NCBI GenBank assembly: GCA_030159075.1
Contig: BROG01000043.1
Span: 878,001-942,000 of the forward strand
Source of the DNA: Atrina japonica
Lineage: Eukaryota > Mollusca > Bivalvia > Pterioida > Pinnidae
Direction: 5' to 3'
DNA length: 64,000 bases
Shown here: positions 1-11,879 of the stretch, in pieces
Position numbering within the stretch: the first letter of the stretch is position 1
Layout of the letters: each line of letters opens with the position of its first letter
The notes under the pieces: model-generated
Told to the model about the DNA's origin: nothing
Database searches by the model: none
What the model saw: only the letters and a program-made list of their open reading frames with translations
Program-made: the position numbers and the translations under genes

Positions 1-128
1 TTCTTATGTTACCTGTTTTCTTCCATTGCGCCTACTCTTCTGCTTCTGCTGTATATCAGTATCATTTAGTAAAGGATGCCCTGTAATATGTTTACTCAAA
101 AGACAATGTCCATGCTACATATAACAAA

Positions 129-650
129 ATCTCAGATACCAAAGTATAAATCTTAAGGATGTCTAGGATATATGTACAAAGATGGTAAAAATGGACAACC
201 ACGGACCTCTCGCAATCAAGAAGTGGAATCAGGTGCCATTGAGGAGTAAGTGTTCCTGTCGACCGGTAACACATGCCGTGAGTCCACAGTCACATCAAAA
301 TGAAATAAGTGAGGAACAAATCCTCGTCGTAATTGGTACAGACGTTTCAACAACCGCCATCGAATAGGTAACTCAACATTTCACAGTGACACATAGTAAT
401 CGCAAATAAGCCTATTATACCGACCGTAAAATTTATGGAACGTTGACATCAATATCACTGTGTCAGAAATTTGTCAGTGAGTAGTTTACTTGTGTATATG
501 AAATGTTCATATGTTGAACACGCCCTAGCATATCAAATCATATTTGTAATATAAACTCCATATCCCGGTCATTGTGGGATATTACTACTTAAATGTGAAA
601 AATTTACGAAAGGAAAGTCGAAATCGTCGCGTTTGTCGTATGATAGCTAT
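129..650 (-). pseudogene. Reverse transcriptase retroelement, 3' fragment (copy 1)
   Basis: Read on the minus strand this is the last part of a reverse-transcriptase ORF plus its 3' tail. It begins at a YDKRD-type motif (near 640), continues through the equivalent of SSNIP and then a non-coding tail. The tail ends in the same bases (..TATCTGAGAT) as the copies at 48,429 and 54,269. No poly-A is seen. The family is a widespread mollusc reverse transcriptase with an LYDKRDDF..NFP..SSNIP..AYGVYISQLIRYAR-like C-terminus, which I place near Penelope-like elements without certainty. Stops and indels make it dead. Other frames here are shadows. Confidence 0.7.
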
Positions 651-2029
651 GTTCTTTGATATAAATACATCAATTATTGTTTTCCTTTTTCAAAATTTGC
701 GCTGAAAAAGATATGATATTTAAAATATACGTAACGTTTTATTGTTTTCAGTAATAACATTTCACATTAATCATGCATATACTGTTTACCATGAGATAAT
801 TACCTCTGGTTATTGCTGCTATTCGTCTCGTCTTAAATTCGCCCTGAATCAACATTATTTTCATGGATGGACTACATATCTGAAATTTTGCTTTTAATAT
901 AAATTCATCCTCTTATATATAGGCGAAAATGGCAAAAAGTACATGGGAGCTAACAATTGCTAAAGTTTTGAAAAAGAACATGCAAAACCAATATGAAAAA
1001 AGGTCATTTCCTCGTCTGGTCATAAATGCGGTCTCAACAGTGTAAAGATAGTTAACGCCATCACACTTGAATGTATCAACGGCTAAAGCTGTGGAATTGG
1101 TTGTTGCATTGCCATCCAACACTTACATCTTACAGTGTTTCATTCGCAGAAGATTCAATTTTCACTTAGATCTACATGGAAATACATTCGTGAACTTTAT
1201 TAGCGACTACCATATGTGCTGATTATTGCTGAAATTAGATATTGAAAATAAATATCTAAATATTTTTCATAAACTTGCATTTTGATTAGATTCTGAAATG
1301 TGTAAATTTCCCCTCCTCAAATAGCTCTGACGCACAGACATTTAAACACTAATATGTTTACAGTTTTAATTAAACATGTTGTCAGCGGATAACAATCATT
1401 ATATTCCCGAATGTTTTTATTTTTCAATAATGGCCACACTCTGTTGTTTACCTCACAAAATATATTATCAAGATTTTTTATCAAGTGCGATTAACCAAGA
1501 CGAGGTTTAAGGTATCGTTTTGATCGAGTACGATCTGGAAAAATCACACACGACCACGCGCCACTATGTTTTCCCGTATTCGCTGGATAAATCAGTGCGA
1601 CCTATACCCATTATTTTCTGAGTACGTTCTGTGTTCGTCTTCATCTTAACACGACCAAGACTCCTTCTGTTCGACCAATCTGCGACATAGCGTCGATCTA
1701 TCGGCAATATATCCTCGCAAGTGCGCGACCTCGGCCGATCTAGCTATGTACAAGTTGCAACGTACCCTCGATCAATACGTTTTAGCCTGTGATGTAAACG
1801 TTCAAACCTCGCTCTGTACGCTCAATTCTCGTTCTTTCCTAGACATATTCTCGCCTGATCTACGCTACGACCCACTGTGACCATATTAAAATGTCCGGCG
1901 ATCGGTGGCGACCAACAGTTTTTGACCAACCTCAGAAGAGACAACATTGGCCAATCGCTCTGCGTCATGCTAATTGATGTTATTACAGCAACTTCCTCTG
2001 CAACTGCAACAAGACACTCTGGTTATGTT
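651..2029. other. AT-rich intergenic DNA, nothing recognised
   Basis: No open frame, RNA gene or clear repeat boundary was recognised. The 1,490-1,960 part is less AT-rich and has several loosely similar cgatc/tcgatc-containing stretches, but they form no regular repeat. Confidence 0.5.
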
Positions 2030-2240
2030 TACTATGCTGAACATGAGGAGAAAGAAGTATATCAAGAAGAAATATTGGGTTGATCCATGGCTGCCTGAAT
2101 GCCAAAGGGAACATTATGGTTAGTACTCCTCCCTCATGAAGGAAATGAGGCAGGGAGATGAAGCTACCTACCGAGCCGATCTCCGTAGAGCCCGAGCAGC
2201 ACAACCATGCGCTCGAGAAGACTGAACATCGCTCATCCCC
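2030..2240 (+). pseudogene. Possible PIF/Harbinger transposase N-terminal fragment
   Basis: A frame starting MRRKKYIKKKYWVDPWLP, then REHYG, a stop, and SLMKEMRQGDEATYRADLR resembles the conserved N-terminal region of PIF/Harbinger transposases (basic run, W-V-x-PWL, H-Y-G, L-x-E-L-R..D..SYR). A stop lies inside it and no catalytic DDE part follows, so it is at most a relic. The identification rests on a short motif pattern and is tentative. The flanking 2,241-2,870 shows nothing recognisable. Confidence 0.35.
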
Positions 2241-2870
2241 GTTCTAGTCTCGATTGTCTCCCAACCAATGCGTCCTTTCCTCGACCTTGTTCCCTCTTTC
2301 GACGGTCTATGTACGATTTTTAGGTCAAGGCTCAGTTTTTTGAAATGTCACAAAACCAAGCTACGATCTATTCGTCGGGGAGACTGTAATGTTATTGGAC
2401 CTTGTATTGATAGAGAGGAACGACACATTAACAATGTGCTCCATCCATTTATTCAAAAAGAAGTGATCAGGGGGTTTCTTGTAACATGGTCATGAAGTTC
2501 ACGATAAACCAAAAGATGCTAATGAACTTGATACTTACATAAACAGCATGTTTAACTGACCAACGCACTAATAAGATAAATCTATAATGTTTACTATTAT
2601 ACATCTATAACATTTATAGCATTATGTTACAGAGACCATTCCTCGACCACATAAAACCAAGGAAGATCAAGGTATGACCAAACCTCGGTCAACCGTCGAC
2701 TGTGGCTACCGAGTTACGCTCTGAAATTACTGCTCCGTCTTCCGGGAAGATTAAAGGTTAAATGACCCCTTTAGACATTTTCACGGTAGCTGCAATCTTG
2801 TAGCTTTCGACGGCAAAATGACAGAGATTACCTTATAAACAGACGTCTTCAAAGTAACTGACTGTTTCCT

Positions 2871-2876
2871 GGTGTC

Positions 2877-2910
<34 letters not shown>

Positions 2911-2936
2911 ATTATTGAGCCGGCCTGGCTGGTGTC

Positions 2937-2973
<37 letters not shown>

Positions 2974-2980
2974 ATTATTG
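2871..2980. repeat. Duplicated (ATT)n microsatellite unit
   Basis: A unit of about 60 bp (ctggtgtcattt, an ATT run, then acattattgagccggcctgg) occurs twice in tandem directly before the SINE. The duplicated unit includes the first ~15 bases of the SINE head, so the duplication happened after SINE insertion, probably by slippage. Confidence 0.8.
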
Positions 2981-3224
2981 AGCCGGCCTGGCTCAGTCGG
3001 TAGCGCGCTTGACTCTTGATCGTGAGGTCGTCCAGCCGGCGGCAGGTTTGTTTCCTGTCCTTCGGATGTCACAGTAAGTGTAGCACGTTAAAGAACCTTT
3101 ACTGCTCAATGGCCGGAAGTGCCGAGCACAGGCCAAAATTTGAAGCCCTTCACCGGCATTTGGTGACGTCTCCATATGAGTGAAATATTCTTGAGGGCGA
3201 CGTTAAACAAAAATAAACAAACAA
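2981..3224 (+). mobile_element. tRNA-derived SINE (copy 1)
   Basis: The head is tRNA-like: AGCCGGCCTGGCTCAGTCGG gives the A box, followed by a degenerate B box. The body contains the conserved block with cacagtaagtgt and ctgctcaa. The tail runs gcgacgttaaacaaaaataaacaaacaa. SINEs of this form are common in bivalves; transcription by RNA polymerase III and mobilisation by a LINE partner are family knowledge. It shares the body with the copy at 5,097-5,319. Confidence 0.8.
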
Positions 3225-4435
3225 GTCAACATTATAATTCGAAGAATTGGGCTGCTTATCGTCTTCCGTTCTTAATCAGATAAAAATAATTAGATCTTAC
3301 TGTAGGTCAATTTGAGTATAACAAGAGTTGATGCTGTTCGTTACATTTCTCAAAGGACGCAATAAATTCTGAAAAAGATAGGGGTTGATTTAAGAATTTC
3401 TTGCCAACAAATTAGATCTCCCGTAAGAGGATGAAGCCAAATAATACACATCCTCACAAAATAAAAGAAATAATAACTTAGTTCACTTGTTGTCAATAAG
3501 GAAACCAAACATTTAGGATATTTTCTTCCCGAATATCATATCTAAAACATCTGTGTCATCTGCTACACATAAACTGAAAGTGACATCACCTCTAGATAAG
3601 GAAGACGTCTTCAAAGGAATGATAGATTTGTAAGTCATGTAAATTGATTATCCCAAATTATTTACTGTATTTCTGGCTTTTACCGTCTAAAAATAACTTC
3701 ATAACATGCTTATGACGCAACAATGATAAAAATGCAAGTCTTCAAAGGGAAATGTTATTAAAAAAAAAGATTCTAACTATTTGAAGTATTTAAAGCATAA
3801 TATTACATAAATGTGTCCATTAATTATCCAGAAAAACTACGTGTTGATTATCCAGTATCTTAGACAGCAAAAATACTGTAAATGTCAACAAATTACAAAA
3901 TATATTACCTATCTTCAAAAAGGACGTGCAGGTATAAAATGATCCAGGTGAATGGTTTATAAAATATTAACATATTTCCAGAAGAAAGGACATGAGTCCA
4001 TTAGAAAAATAGCTAGTAGTTTTCTCAATTTTGATGCATGAAGACTGATCATTGAGCGAACGTATCCTTAATCAACCTGAATTTTAAGTTAACAAAAGTT
4101 TGATTAATATATATGGGAAATTATGCATAAATAGATATTCCTGATATCTCATTAGCTAAATATGTAATATTATATATTATCGAAACGTTGAAAGGACCAA
4201 CCAGTCTCCCTAGACCCTGACATATTGACAAAGCCCCTGGTCCTGGGGTAATTAATTGAGTAAAAGCGTACTTGTTCATTCTCAGCATCCAGCCAGTTTA
4301 TTTTCTAAATGACCAAGGTAGTTTTTTGATAGTTTCATTTTGATTTTTCGCACCTTTCCTTGAGCTCCGGGGAGAATTTAAACAATATTTCAGCCTCTGT
4401 CTGGCGGTTTTTAACGACGTTAAACTTTTAAAAGT
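3225..4435. other. AT-rich intergenic DNA, nothing recognised
   Basis: No convincing open frame, RNA gene or repeat was found on either strand. Confidence 0.5.
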
Positions 4436-5957
4436 TTCTTTTTGGCGAACATCGCACGACAACGTTAAAACGCGTTATTTATCTCGTTAAAACGCTGTTA
4501 CGTTATCCGCTGGATACATAGTTTCCTCATTATGCGACTGAGTAACGCGGTAACGAGTACTTATTGTACTCGTTGTGAAACGCGTCTATTGATATACTAT
4601 AAGGGTCACTCTGTTAAACGCGTTTATTTATATCGTTAAAACGCGATAGGATCGTTAAAACGTTATTTATCTCGTTAATTATCGTGGTTATAAAAAACGC
4701 GTTATTTAGTAACGCGTAATTATAAACAATAGTATCTCGTTTATAGTTATTTACTCGTTAAAATCGCGATCTTGGTTATTTCTTATGCTGAAACGCGTTA
4801 TTGTGAAAACGCGATATTTATACGTAAAACGTTAGGTGTTAGTATCGCGCCATATACACTAAGTATCTTGGAATCCCGGAATAGCGTACCGCCAAACAGT
4901 AGCCAAAACAGTAGAATATACGGAGCAATAGGCGCCCTATTTGCACGTCAGCGTCCGTGTCACCCCCACATACCCTAACCCCTCTCATTCCCACCTACTC
5001 CCCCAAACCCTTCACACGGACGCGCAAATAGGGCATACTCCAAACCTATTATCCGCTTAATTAATTTTCCTCTTACTACCCTTCCTCCCCTTTCTTCGGT
5101 TTGTTTGTTTGTTTACACGACGCGCAAAAATAGGGCAAATTTTGGCCTGAGGTTGAGCAGTGGAGGTTTAAAATGCCGACACTTACTGTGACACGGGGGA
5201 CCTCCAGTTTTTACTGTCTCATTCGAAAGACAGGAAACCAACCTGTCGGCAGCGGGACTCGAACTCACGACCTCACGATCCAGAGTCAAGCGCTCTACCG
5301 ACTGAGCCAGGCCGGCTCGTATAACAAATGTAAAAGCCGATATAAACAATACAGGTTTAATACCATTTGTCAGCAGCAAATCTTGCATTATTGCATTGAC
5401 AATAACAACAATTAAAGAACTACAAATCATTGCAATGGCGTAGGCCTCTATCACGGAAAATGCAGTTTTGAAAACTAATCTAACATTCAGCGGTTTTTAT
5501 TAATTTTACTGACTGACTTTACTTTAGATAAATAACGTGTTTTAACGAGATAACTATCGCGTTTTAACGAGATAAATAACGCGTTTTAAAGAGATCAATA
5601 ACGCGTTTTAACGAGATAATTAACGCATTTTAACCAGATAAATAACGCGTTTTAACGAGATACTATCGCGTTTTAACGGGATACTATCGCGTTTTAACGA
5701 GATAACTACCGCGTTTAAACGAGATACTATCGCGTTTTAACGAAATAAATAACGCGTTTTAACGAGATAAATAACGCGTTTTAACGAGATAATTAACGCG
5801 TTTTAACGAGATAAATAACGCGTTTTAACGAGATACTATCGCGTTTTAACGGGATACTATCGCGTTTTAACGAGATAACTACCGCATTTTAACAAGAAAA
5901 TTAACGCGTTAAAACGACATAAATATTTTTTTTTCTTTTCAGAGTGACCGTTATAGG
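4436..5957. mobile_element. Foldback-type element with inverted tandem arrays
   Basis: Two arrays of a 21-26 bp unit (GCGTTTTAACGAGATA plus aataac or ctatc) lie in opposite orientation, at about 4,455-4,835 and 5,525-5,930. Outside the right array is cagagtgaccgttatag, and its reverse complement, ctataagggtcactctg, is at about 4,603-4,620. The middle holds a short palindromic segment (gcaaatagggc repeated inverted) and an inserted SINE. The structure fits a foldback or long-TIR MITE. No transposase is present. The outer left limit is uncertain because array-like units continue left of the gtcactctg motif. Confidence 0.65.
5097..5319 (-). mobile_element. tRNA-derived SINE (copy 2)
   Basis: On the minus strand this starts GAGCCGGCCTGGCTCAGTCG (A box) and has an intact B-box region, GGTCGTGAGTTCGAGTCC. 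It carries the same body as copy 1 and ends in an AAACAAACAAACAAACC tail. It is inserted between the arms of the foldback element, so it is younger than that element. Confidence 0.85.
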
Positions 5958-6658
5958 CTTCCGTAAGAATATGATAACATGCGTGTTGAAATACATTATT
6001 AAACACGTAAAATGTTGTTTACTAGAATTGAAGCTTTACCGCACCTTACATAAAATCCAGCTGCATTTCTGTATGCAATGACCTTTCAGATAAACTCTTT
6101 CGTCATATAAAATGCACTTTTACGCTCTTGGACTATGTTAAAGTCGGCCGATTTTTATGTTTTATATTTATTTTTAAAATATAAGATGTGATTTGTATTG
6201 GAAGGTGCATGTATTACGTAAAACATATGCTTTTCAACGCTATTTTCAATACCTGAAGAAAATCGGATGAATATAAATTATGAATAAATATTTCAGATCA
6301 CCAAAGGACATTTTCCCGATCTTTTAATGTTACCCTGAATGCTGATGTTGACAAAATCAAAACAATACAACTGTGATAAGTATACATATCTTACGTTTTA
6401 CAATCGTGTCTTCATGTCCGGTAGAGTTGGGCAGTTTATGATCATATGTGCCAAGAATGATAAAGCCGAGAATGCGATGAGACGAGCTGAAAATTGGTCG
6501 AGATCGCCCGATATACCCGGCACGTGGACAATTTCAGAAACGAATGTTTTGAAACGACGAAAAAGACAAACTTTGCCTGACTTAGGTATGAAATGTTGAT
6601 GAACGAAAATAAACGCAAACGGTAATAAGAATAGAACGTATATTAACTTCAAATAGCA
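5958..6658. repeat. Duplicated segment A, left half
   Basis: This stretch matches 56,130-56,732 plus 58,093-58,260 with scattered changes (for example GATCATATGTGYCAAGAATG and cagaaacgaatgttttgaaa in both). It joins 16,740-17,150 across the Gypsy insertion. The 6,339-6,599 open frame falls here but is not clearly coding, because the paralogue does not keep the frame. Confidence 0.8.
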
Positions 6659-6662
6659 CTTG

Positions 6663-7361
6663 TGTAACCCTCTCTTCTTATTACAAGTATCAATAAGTCA
6701 GTCGTGATCGTATAGATTTTATTTAGAGTTGCAGCATTGGTAACAAGTTACAGAGAGTATAATTGCGTCCTCTCTCACTGCCCAGTCTGGTCTCTTCTCT
6801 CGTGCTTCTGAAACCTTGATGTTTATATAGGATTATTAATTTTAACCAACGTAAAACACCAAAGTTCCAGAAACTTCTATACATATTTGTGAACATACAA
6901 TTGGAAGAATACTGGCGCTAATCTCATTCAAATCTGTCACAATCCAACCTTTAGTAACCTTCTACCCCATCACTTTCAGTGCGATTTTAGTACTTTATAT
7001 TATTAACATTACAATCAAAACTTGTTTACTAAAGCTGATGATGACAGATATTTGACCTTTTAACTTGCAGCTGCAATTGCTGCTGTAATTTGTGAAGGTG
7101 TTGACAACTTATATCTATATATTAATGCTGATTAATGCTGATTACAATTTAGAGTTTGGAATTTCTATTATGTATTTTCATAATCATACCTAAATGACTG
7201 TCAACACTATGTATAGCCGAATTACAAAATCACTTAATTTAGCTGCCCGCATTTTCCCAAATATATGTATGTGCACATCATTTACTAATTCCAAGGCACA
7301 CCAATTTAATTATTCATATAATTTCATAAAAGTATTATCACCCGTACCTCATATTGATACA
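6663..7361 (-). repeat. 3' LTR of the Gypsy element
   Basis: This is the left copy on the plus strand and the downstream LTR of the element. It is 699 bp against 687 bp for its partner, with a changed terminal base (GATACA for GTTACA). Just inside it, on the minus strand, is a purine-rich tract (agaggataggga, near 7,368-7,380) that fits a polypurine tract. Confidence 0.9.
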
Positions 7362-7379
7362 AACGTCCCTATCCTCTGA

Positions 7380-8151
7380 CATTTTTACTAAATTGTAAAA
7401 ATTTCATTTATAGATACTTTTTATATTAATTATAATTTCCCCTTAAAACTTTATAAATTTCCCCATTGGTGTGACTTGGATTACAAACATTTAAATCATA
7501 AAATTTTAATCATTCAATAATCATTTCTCAATCATTTGTGACCTGAACATAGAATCAATTTACTTATTACTAAATCATAATCTATAACATTTCAATTAAT
7601 CACCTTCCCATCAATTAAATCGTGACTTGGATAAGATCATCTTAAATAAATCGTAACCTGGATAAAATAGTCTTTATAAATTATGACCAGGATTCTTATC
7701 ATTATTCTTGACTCAAATATAATCATGCATATTAAATCGTGACTTAGATATACATATACACATTGTGACCTGGATATATATTATCATCAACAAGTATAGT
7801 GATCTGGATACATGCACATAAAATTATATAATGTCTTACAATTACAGTTGATCTTCATATCAAAGTTTATAACACATAGTTCAAAATAACTCGGATCCAT
7901 ATACACGGAATATCCTCCGCCTTGTTACTACATACGGAAAGTCCTCCGTCACGGAAAATCCTCCGTCTTATGCGCATTAATCTGTTTCCCAAAGAAAATG
8001 TCCTTCTTTGAATAAAATCTTTTCCGACTCCTACTGGATTATTTTGTTTTATCTCTTATATATATATATATTCACATTTTACTGTGATTATCACTTGTAT
8101 ATTAATTTCACTATTTCAATTCTCCAGAGGGTCGAAATTTTTCTGTTTCTT
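7380..8151. other. Gypsy 3' untranslated region
   Basis: Very AT-rich with no conserved frame. It contains irregular repeats of a gtgacctgga-like word (7,540-7,815) and a triplet of ggaaa.tcctccgt words near 7,910-7,965. Confidence 0.6.
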
Positions 8152-9912
8152 TTAATTACTGGTATATCGAAAACTAGCTCCAACAGTTTTGTTGATCGGG
8201 TCTCTCGATTGAAACCAATTGGTCTCACCCATTTCAATATTTTCCATCGACGATCTCCCGTCGGCTAGTTTTTCTGTTATTACATCATCTGTTTCCTCCT
8301 TCTGATTCTGATACGGATTCTGGTATAATTGGTTCTGGTATAATTTGTTTTCTGTATTGTCATTTTCTTCATTGTTACCATTTTCAAATGTTTCACATGA
8401 TTTCAAGTCTGGATACAGTTTTTCAAAATTTGTTCTTTTTATCTGTTTCTATTGTTTGTGTTTCGCTACTGGTTTCTTTGCTGTGATCTTTGCTGTTATC
8501 TATGCTGCTACTGGTTTGATTGTTTTCAGTTATCAAGTCCATGTTATATTTGTCCTTAAAGTACAGTTTGCATAGTTTTATGTCTGGATATGCATGTGGT
8601 TTTTGTCCGGTTTGAAAGTCCTGGTTTTCATTATATATGCTTGCTGTTTTTATCGCTCGTTGACTAATACGATCTTGTATGTAATTAATAATGTCATTAT
8701 CTGTAGTCCTTGTACTTGTAAGTGGCTGACTGTTTGATTCTGTTTCACTGTGTTTCTGGTGTGGTTGAAGGTTCTGGCCCATTGGAAGTCTTGGAATATT
8801 CAGAAGACTCAACTCCTCTCTTCCCCTATCACTTGACCATTTGTTATCTTTATTTTTCCTTTTGAGACAATGTCCGAAACACCTACACTTACATTTATTA
8901 TTAATTCTTTTCCTACATTTAAACATTATAGTCATTAAAACTGGCATTATGGGTATCAACAAGTATGTTCCGTATTTATACCAAAAATTATCTTCTAACA
9001 TTGGTTGCATCTCTTCTAGTTTTAATTAATTTATCAAATTATCTAAGTTAATTTCCTTTATCGGTTTTAATGTCTTAGGGATTTTAATCTTATCATGTTG
9101 TGGAAAACTTTGTTTATATCTCCAAAAATAATCTAACTTTTCTTGCGTATACCTATCAACTAATGTCTTTAATGGATCACTAAAGTCAAAATTACTTTCT
9201 TTATAAATATACGGTGTTAAAGTCAAATCCCCGTTAGAAGCCTGACAATTTTGTTCCAAATATAAGATATCTAAAGGTGGCAATGTTTTCTTGATCATTG
9301 ATTTCTTATCACACATGACCATAAAATTGTTTGATCTTTTTGAAATGATTAACCAATTCCCTTCTGAAATGTACTGTCCCCTAGGTAGAATGGCATTATT
9401 GATCAGTATGGTTTTACAATTTTGTTCAATTTCAGATCGTGTTTCTAGAAGTATAGAAATCACACAAGTTTGTCTGTTTGAGACAGTGTAGATAGGACTG
9501 TCAAAAGAACAATATCTAATTGAAGGATTCGAACATTTTCCTAACTCTTGTTGAGTCAAAAGTGCAAATTGTGTGTTTTCTCTTTGTTTACCGCTAGGGC
9601 GTCTGATTCTAGGTCATATTTGGCGAGTACCGAGGGTTCTTTTATATGTGGTATTGCTAAGTTATGCAACTTATAAATTTCCAAGACATTTGTAGTGTCA
9701 ACTAAAGGTACTGACACAATAACTACAATGTGTTCATCTTTGAAATATGTAGCACAAGTCAATGTTTTGTATAGGTCCCAAAGATCTTTTTCAGGGTCAA
9801 AAGGCAGGGCAAAACGTGGATTCAAATTATTTTTGATTGATAAAAGTAATTGCCGAAACTGTAAAGGTTGTATGACAGAAGGTGCAAGATGTCCCAGTGA
9901 TAACATATTCAA
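8152..9912 (-). pseudogene. Env-like glycoprotein gene of the Gypsy element
   Basis: Four overlapping minus-strand frames (9,556-9,912; 9,026-9,559; 8,423-9,010; 8,152-8,406) form one interrupted gene of roughly 570 codons. The first two carry a cysteine-containing ectodomain (for example C-x-F-D-S-P and scattered single Cys). A single membrane segment, YGTYLLIPIMPVLMTIMF, follows near 8,940-8,990. A short cysteine/basic patch (KCRKRINNKCKCRCFGHC) and a long polar tail come after it. Position after integrase plus one C-terminal membrane anchor is what identifies it. The ectodomain resembles env-like ORFs I know from bivalve Gypsy elements, which is memory rather than a search. The frame breaks make it non-functional as written. 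Confidence 0.7.
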
Positions 9913-9965
9913 TTGAATTTAGAGATATTGAATTTTGTTTTCCTGTAATTATATATGTAAATTGT

Positions 9966-10448
9966 CTAAAACTTAAGACTTTTCATCGTCTTACACATTT
10001 TTTTAAACATAGTCAAGTTATTCTGGCACATGTTTTCAAATATATCCAAACTATTCTTATTCATGTTTTCAAAAGTCGAATTTAAGGTTATTAATATTCC
10101 TTTTGTAGTAGGGTCTATTTCGTCTACAAGTCTTTTTTGACTTTTAATTTCGTTTATTTCTGTATCTTCTGTATCCTTACTTATTTCTTTGTTTTCTGTT
10201 TTAATGTCTTGTTCTGTTAACTTTTCTCTATCATCTAACTTTGTGTTTCTGTATATTCTTTTTAATTCTGCTAAAGGAATATCATCCTCACTATCTGAGT
10301 CATATCGGATTTGCCTAGATCTCTTTACAATATCTTGACTTTTATTCTTATCAATTTCATCATCTGAAGATTCTGAATCTGGAGGTACTACATATGTTGA
10401 TTTTCTTAAAGGTTTGTTTAGTTTATCTTGGGGGTATCTCCCAGTCAT
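9966..10448 (-). CDS. Acidic ORF between integrase and env
   Basis: A 160-codon open frame just after the integrase C-terminus. It has a Ser/Asp/Glu-rich first half (DSESSDDEIDKN, DSDSEDDIPLAELKR), then a heptad-like segment rich in Asn/Met/Lys (EDMxKNSLDIFENM-type). It could be the Pol C-terminal tail, a separate accessory ORF or the first exon of a spliced env. I do not recognise a domain. Confidence 0.5.
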   Translation of the reverse strand: MTGRYPQDKLNKPLRKSTYVVPPDSESSDDEIDKNKSQDIVKRSRQIRYDSDSEDDIPLAELKRIYRNTKLDDREKLTEQDIKTENKEISKDTEDTEINEIKSQKRLVDEIDPTTKGILITLNSTFENMNKNSLDIFENMCQNNLTMFKKMCKTMKSLKF

Positions 10449-11464
10449 CTAAATTAGCTAACCTAAGATGTCGAGCATGTGTCTTAGTTGTCGTTCCTGT
10501 CAACTGATTTTTAACTATAAAGCTTAGAGGTCCTTTCTCTTCAATAATTCTGTAATAAGGTGTCCATTTATTATCTAATTTACTGGTTTTCCTTTGATTC
10601 TTAATATACACTGGATCTCCTACCTTGAAATTAACTTCTTGACTACCCCTATCTGCGTATTTCTTTTGTCTTTTCTTAGCTTCTTCTAAGTTTTGTGTAC
10701 TAATGTAAAAGCTTTATGTGCTGCTGTAGTGCTATTTTATATTGATCTTCCCCATTATACTTTCGTCTAGGTTTAAGTATTGTATCTAATGGTAATACTA
10801 CATCCCTATTATATAGCAAGTAAAAGGGCGAATACTTAGTCGATTCATTTGAATGGAATCTAACTGCTGCTAAAGTTTGATTTAAATACAAGTCCCAAGT
10901 TTGGACATCATCATATATTTTCTTAGCCATTACATCATGTAAAGTTCTATGAAATCTTTCTACCTTGCCATTACTTTGAGGACTATAATAAGATGTTGTG
11001 ATATGGTCTATTTTTAACTCTTTAAGTGTCTCTTGAACTGCTTTGTTTACATTCTCTGACCCATTATCCGTTAGTATCTGAAGTGGGCAACCGTATCTTG
11101 GAAATATTTCTTCTAATATAAGATGGACTATATTATCAGCTGATTTATTTGGTACACTAAAAGCTTCTGGCCATCCAGAATATAGATCTATAAATGATAC
11201 AATGTATTTGTTACCTGATAAGGTGGTGGGGTATGGTCCTGATAGATCTAGACCAATTTTTGCGAAAGGATAAGGTGGAATATCCGTTTCTTTAAGAGGT
11301 GGATGTGTTTTCTTTTGACTTCTAGTTTGACATGTTACACATTGATCTACATATTTGTGCAATTTTTGATACATTTTTGGAAAATAGTATTTCGGTCTAA
11401 TGAAGTCATATGTTTTATCTACTGCCATATGTCCTGCAAAAGTCATGATGTTGTTTAATGACAA
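10423..11464 (-). pseudogene. Gypsy integrase
   Basis: Frames 10,700-11,464 and 10,423-10,611 encode the integrase end of Pol, which inserts the cDNA into the genome. The N-terminal zinc-binding region ends in CVTCQTRS. The catalytic core has IGLDLSGPYP (first Asp), LTDNGSEN (second Asp) and SPQSNGKVERFHRTL (Glu) with usual spacing. The second frame, ending HARHLRLANLDDWEIPPR, is the C-terminal GPY/F-like part that positions DNA. About 90 bp between the two frames lack an open reading frame, so the gene is broken. Confidence 0.88.
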
Positions 11465-11500
11465 TGTTTTTCTAAATTTTCAGGTATGTACAATCTAAGT

Positions 11501-11860
11501 TTAGGATCTTCTGAATCTTGTTGAGATAAAAAAGTATAACAAACCATCTATTACTATTAAACTGTTTTGTTCCCTCTTAGTAGCCCCTCCATTGTCCAAT
11601 TTTATTTTAAGTTTTGCTATTTTCTCATCATTTTCTTGTTCTGTTTTTATATCTATATCACCTGGAAGATCTATAAACGGTTTGATTAAGTCATCAGGTG
11701 GATCTATCTTACAACTAGCGTATTTCTTTGGAGTGAATTTGTTTGAATTTAGTGCTCCTACTTCCAGAAATCTATCATCTATTTCTATTTCTGTGTCTGA
11801 CTCTGACTCTGATTCAGAATTATCAATTGTTTCTTGACTGTCTGGTATTCTTGACAACAA
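11501..11860 (-). pseudogene. RNase H to integrase linker of Pol
   Basis: A 119-codon frame joining RNase H to integrase. It starts MLSRIP (the usual 'D-x-LSR' end of the RNase H/tether region), followed by a Ser/Glu-rich insert and a segment ending in LLYFFISTRF that leads to the integrase zinc domain. It is separated from both neighbours by frame breaks. Confidence 0.7.
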
Positions 11861-11879
11861 GTCAGCGCAACAGTTAAAT

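Noticed and set aside
580..600. Polinton end (attactactt)
   Set aside because: It is the antisense of the retroelement codons for SSNIP; the same word at 53,803-53,812 is also coding.
2981..3070. tRNA gene
   Set aside because: Only the A and B boxes are tRNA-like; the body and AAACAAAC tail are those of a SINE, and the sequence does not close an acceptor stem.
6339..6652. Opposing ORFs in duplicated segment A
   Set aside because: Neither frame is kept in segment B, where indels shift both.
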